Source: Bacteroidota bacterium (GTDB lineage: Bacteria > Bacteroidota > Bacteroidia > Flavobacteriales > Flavobacteriaceae). From it: a DNA stretch of 8,236 nucleotides. Where the stretch lies: positions 1 through 8,236 of the forward strand of contig SBFL01000388.1 of NCBI GenBank assembly GCA_006227965.1, given 5' to 3'. The position numbers and the translations under genes were made by a program. A model generated the notes under the pieces. It was not told the origin of the DNA, did not search any database, and saw only the letters and a program-made list of their open reading frames with translations. Positions 6,850-8,236 of this stretch are shown here, piece by piece; the first letter of the stretch is position 1, and each line of letters opens with the position of its first letter.

Positions 6850-7584
6850 TCAATTCTTCTTTTTGCCCTGAAGCGCAAAAAAGGCCCTTTTGGAGGCTTT
6901 TTCTTCCGCTTTTTTCTTAGAGGTGGCCCGGGCCTTTGCCCTGATCCTGCCTTCGATCCACAATTTAACGGCAAAATGCTTTACCGGATCATTCCCCGTG
7001 TCCTCGTAGATTTCATATTGGAACTCCTTTTTTTGTTTCTGGCACCATTCAATAACAAGGCTTTTATAACTGATAACCTTCCCCTCGAGCTGCTCGATAT
7101 CCACATAGGGGTCAATCACCCGAGACTGTATAAACCTCTCACAATACTCATGGCCACGGTCCAGATAGATGGCCCCGATAAGGGCTTCAAATACATTCCC
7201 ATATATATTCTCCCCGAAATGGTCCCTGGGGATACGGCTCTGCACGAACTTCAGGAGCCCCAGGTCTTTCCCCAGCTCATTTAGGTGTTTGCGGCTGACG
7301 ATTTTTGAGCGCATTTTGGTCAGGTAACCTTCATCCCCGCCCGGGACTTCGTTGTAAAGGTGCCTTGAAATAATGGTACCCAGCATGGAATCACCCAGAA
7401 ATTCAAGCCGTTCATAGTTCATGTGGTTCCCGCTATTATCCTTTTTATTGAGGGAACGATGCAGAAAAGCCCGTTTATAAAGGTCGAGGTTTTTGGGTTT
7501 AAACCCCAGGATACCAGTCATCCCCAAAAAAAAATCCCCATCCTCTTTGGAATGGGAATTAAAGATATTTCCAGGGAATGTCAT
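6850..7584 (-). CDS. rnc: Ribonuclease III
   Basis: Double-strand-specific endoribonuclease that processes rRNA precursors and structured RNAs; works as a dimer. At 244 residues it is slightly longer than E. coli RNase III because of an N-terminal extension (about residues 1-20) typical of Bacteroidetes. Seen: the signature NYERLEFLGDSML with E58, E61 and D65; MRSKIVSRKHLNELG; YGNVFEALIGAIYLD, where E133 is the conserved catalytic Glu but N130 occupies the place of E. coli Asp114; and a C-terminal dsRNA-binding domain (about 168-240) with HFAVKLWIEG and a Lys/Ala-rich helix (TSKKKAEEKASKRAF). The start is 7 nt after the fabF stop, so the two are very probably co-transcribed. No missing segment or frameshift. 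Confidence 0.96.
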   Translation of the reverse strand: MTFPGNIFNSHSKEDGDFFLGMTGILGFKPKNLDLYKRAFLHRSLNKKDNSGNHMNYERLEFLGDSMLGTIISRHLYNEVPGGDEGYLTKMRSKIVSRKHLNELGKDLGLLKFVQSRIPRDHFGENIYGNVFEALIGAIYLDRGHEYCERFIQSRVIDPYVDIEQLEGKVISYKSLVIEWCQKQKKEFQYEIYEDTGNDPVKHFAVKLWIEGRIRAKARATSKKKAEEKASKRAFFALQGKKKN

Positions 7585-7591
7585 GAGCCCT

Positions 7592-8236
7592 TTAACTTAT
7601 TTTCTTGAGTAATACACAGGCATTGTGCCCCCCGAACCCAAACGTGTTGCTCATTGCATACATCACTTCCCGTTCCTGTGCTTTGTTGAGGGTTAAATTA
7701 AGTTTGGGGTCTATTTCCTCATCTACCGTGGTATGGTTGATGGTCGGCGGAACCAGATTGTGTTCCATGGCCAGGATAGAGGCGATGGCTTCAATAGCCC
7801 CGGCCGCACCGAGGAGGTGACCTGTCATGGACTTGGTGGAATTGATATTGATGTTGCGGGCATGGTCGCCGAAAACCTGTGAAATTGCTTTCAATTCAGC
7901 CACATCCCCCAGGGGCGTTGAAGTCCCGTGTGTGTTTATGGCGTCTACTTCTTCCGGAGTGATCCCGGCATCCTGAAGACAGTTTTCCATTACCTTCACC
8001 ACCCCGATACCTTCGGGATGTGGGGCAGTCATATGGTAGGCGTCACTTGAGAGTCCCCCGCCGACTACTTCGGCGTAGATCCTCGCCCCCCTTGCCCTGG
8101 CATGTTCGTATTCCTCCAGGATCAGGGCACCCGCTCCTTCCCCCAGAACAAACCCGTCACGCGTGGCGTCAAAGGGGCGAGAGGCGGTTTCAGGACTTTC
8201 ATTCCGTGTCGAAAGGGCGTGCATCGCATTGAACCC
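7592..8236 (-). CDS. fabF: 3-oxoacyl-[ACP] synthase II (KAS II), N-terminal part outside the window
   Basis: Condensing enzyme of type II fatty-acid synthesis: extends acyl-ACP with malonyl-ACP. Only the C-terminal 214 residues or so are present; the frame stays open to base 8236 ([22 protein letters not shown] before and across the internal ATG at 8224), so it is cut by the window, not truncated in the genome as far as can be seen. Seen: [16 protein letters not shown], the catalytic His in [11 protein letters not shown], the Lys/His pair in [18 protein letters not shown], and the C-terminal [16 protein letters not shown]. The active-site Cys lies in the missing half. FabF rather than FabB is chosen on the [15 protein letters not shown] motifs and on its place directly before rnc. 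In related genomes acpP normally precedes it, which would put acpP just beyond the right edge. Confidence 0.96.
   Translation of the reverse strand, partial: GFNAMHALSTRNESPETASRPFDATRDGFVLGEGAGALILEEYEHARARGARIYAEVVGGGLSSDAYHMTAPHPEGIGVVKVMENCLQDAGITPEEVDAINTHGTSTPLGDVAELKAISQVFGDHARNININSTKSMTGHLLGAAGAIEAIASILAMEHNLVPPTINHTTVDEEIDPKLNLTLNKAQEREVMYAMSNTFGFGGHNACVLLKKIS

Noticed and set aside
6976..7284. Plus-strand open frame opposite rnc
   Set aside because: It lies antisense to the RNase III catalytic domain and its product shows no domain or start signal.
8222..8224. ATG at 8224 (minus strand) as the start of fabF
   Set aside because: The preceding codons up to the window edge (GFNA) continue conserved KAS sequence, and the active-site Cys half of the protein would be missing.

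Overview
The window looks like a core chromosomal stretch of a marine flavobacterium (Bacteroidetes), with base composition around half G+C and a Robiginitalea-like feel. The genus is inference from recalled protein similarity. Support for the phylum comes from the order fabF-rnc-IPExxxVDY-pyk, from start codons that lack Shine-Dalgarno sequences, and from TAnnTTTG boxes of the Bacteroidetes -7 type upstream of two genes. I see no phage, insertion sequence, CRISPR array, tRNA, rRNA or other mobile DNA, and no gene-free stretch longer than about 110 bases.

Left part, plus strand (1-2684): the 3' part of a SulP-family anion transporter of BicA-like type with a C-terminal STAS domain, then pheS (phenylalanine--tRNA ligase alpha subunit). 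The pheS frame is broken by an exact 7-bp tandem duplication of AGACCGA at 2442-2455. Removing one copy restores a normal 339-residue PheS. This is the most notable feature of the window: either a real mutation in a gene that should be essential, or an error in the sequence.

Middle (2689-4831): on the minus strand lies a two-gene unit, a CYTH-domain protein (probable inorganic triphosphatase type) whose end overlaps by 13 nt the start of a small lipoprotein with a YciI-like domain. It runs into the 3' end of pheS with only 4 nt between stop codons. Divergent from the CYTH gene is dinB (DNA polymerase IV), whose likely promoter lies so close to its ATG that the mRNA may be leaderless.

Right part, minus strand (4864-8236): a compact operon read right to left, fabF (truncated by the window edge), rnc, an IPExxxVDY-family gene of unknown function, and pyk. 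Gaps are 7 nt between fabF and rnc, about 76 nt between rnc and the IPExxxVDY gene, and 5 nt between that gene and pyk. The operon links fatty-acid chain elongation, double-stranded RNA processing and the last step of glycolysis. The pyruvate kinase carries the residue set recalled as diagnostic of potassium-independent enzymes, and the RNase III has Asn at a position that is a metal-binding Asp in E. coli.

I found no convincing new multi-gene system. The window is mostly housekeeping, and the points of interest are the pheS lesion and several lineage-type sequence variations.
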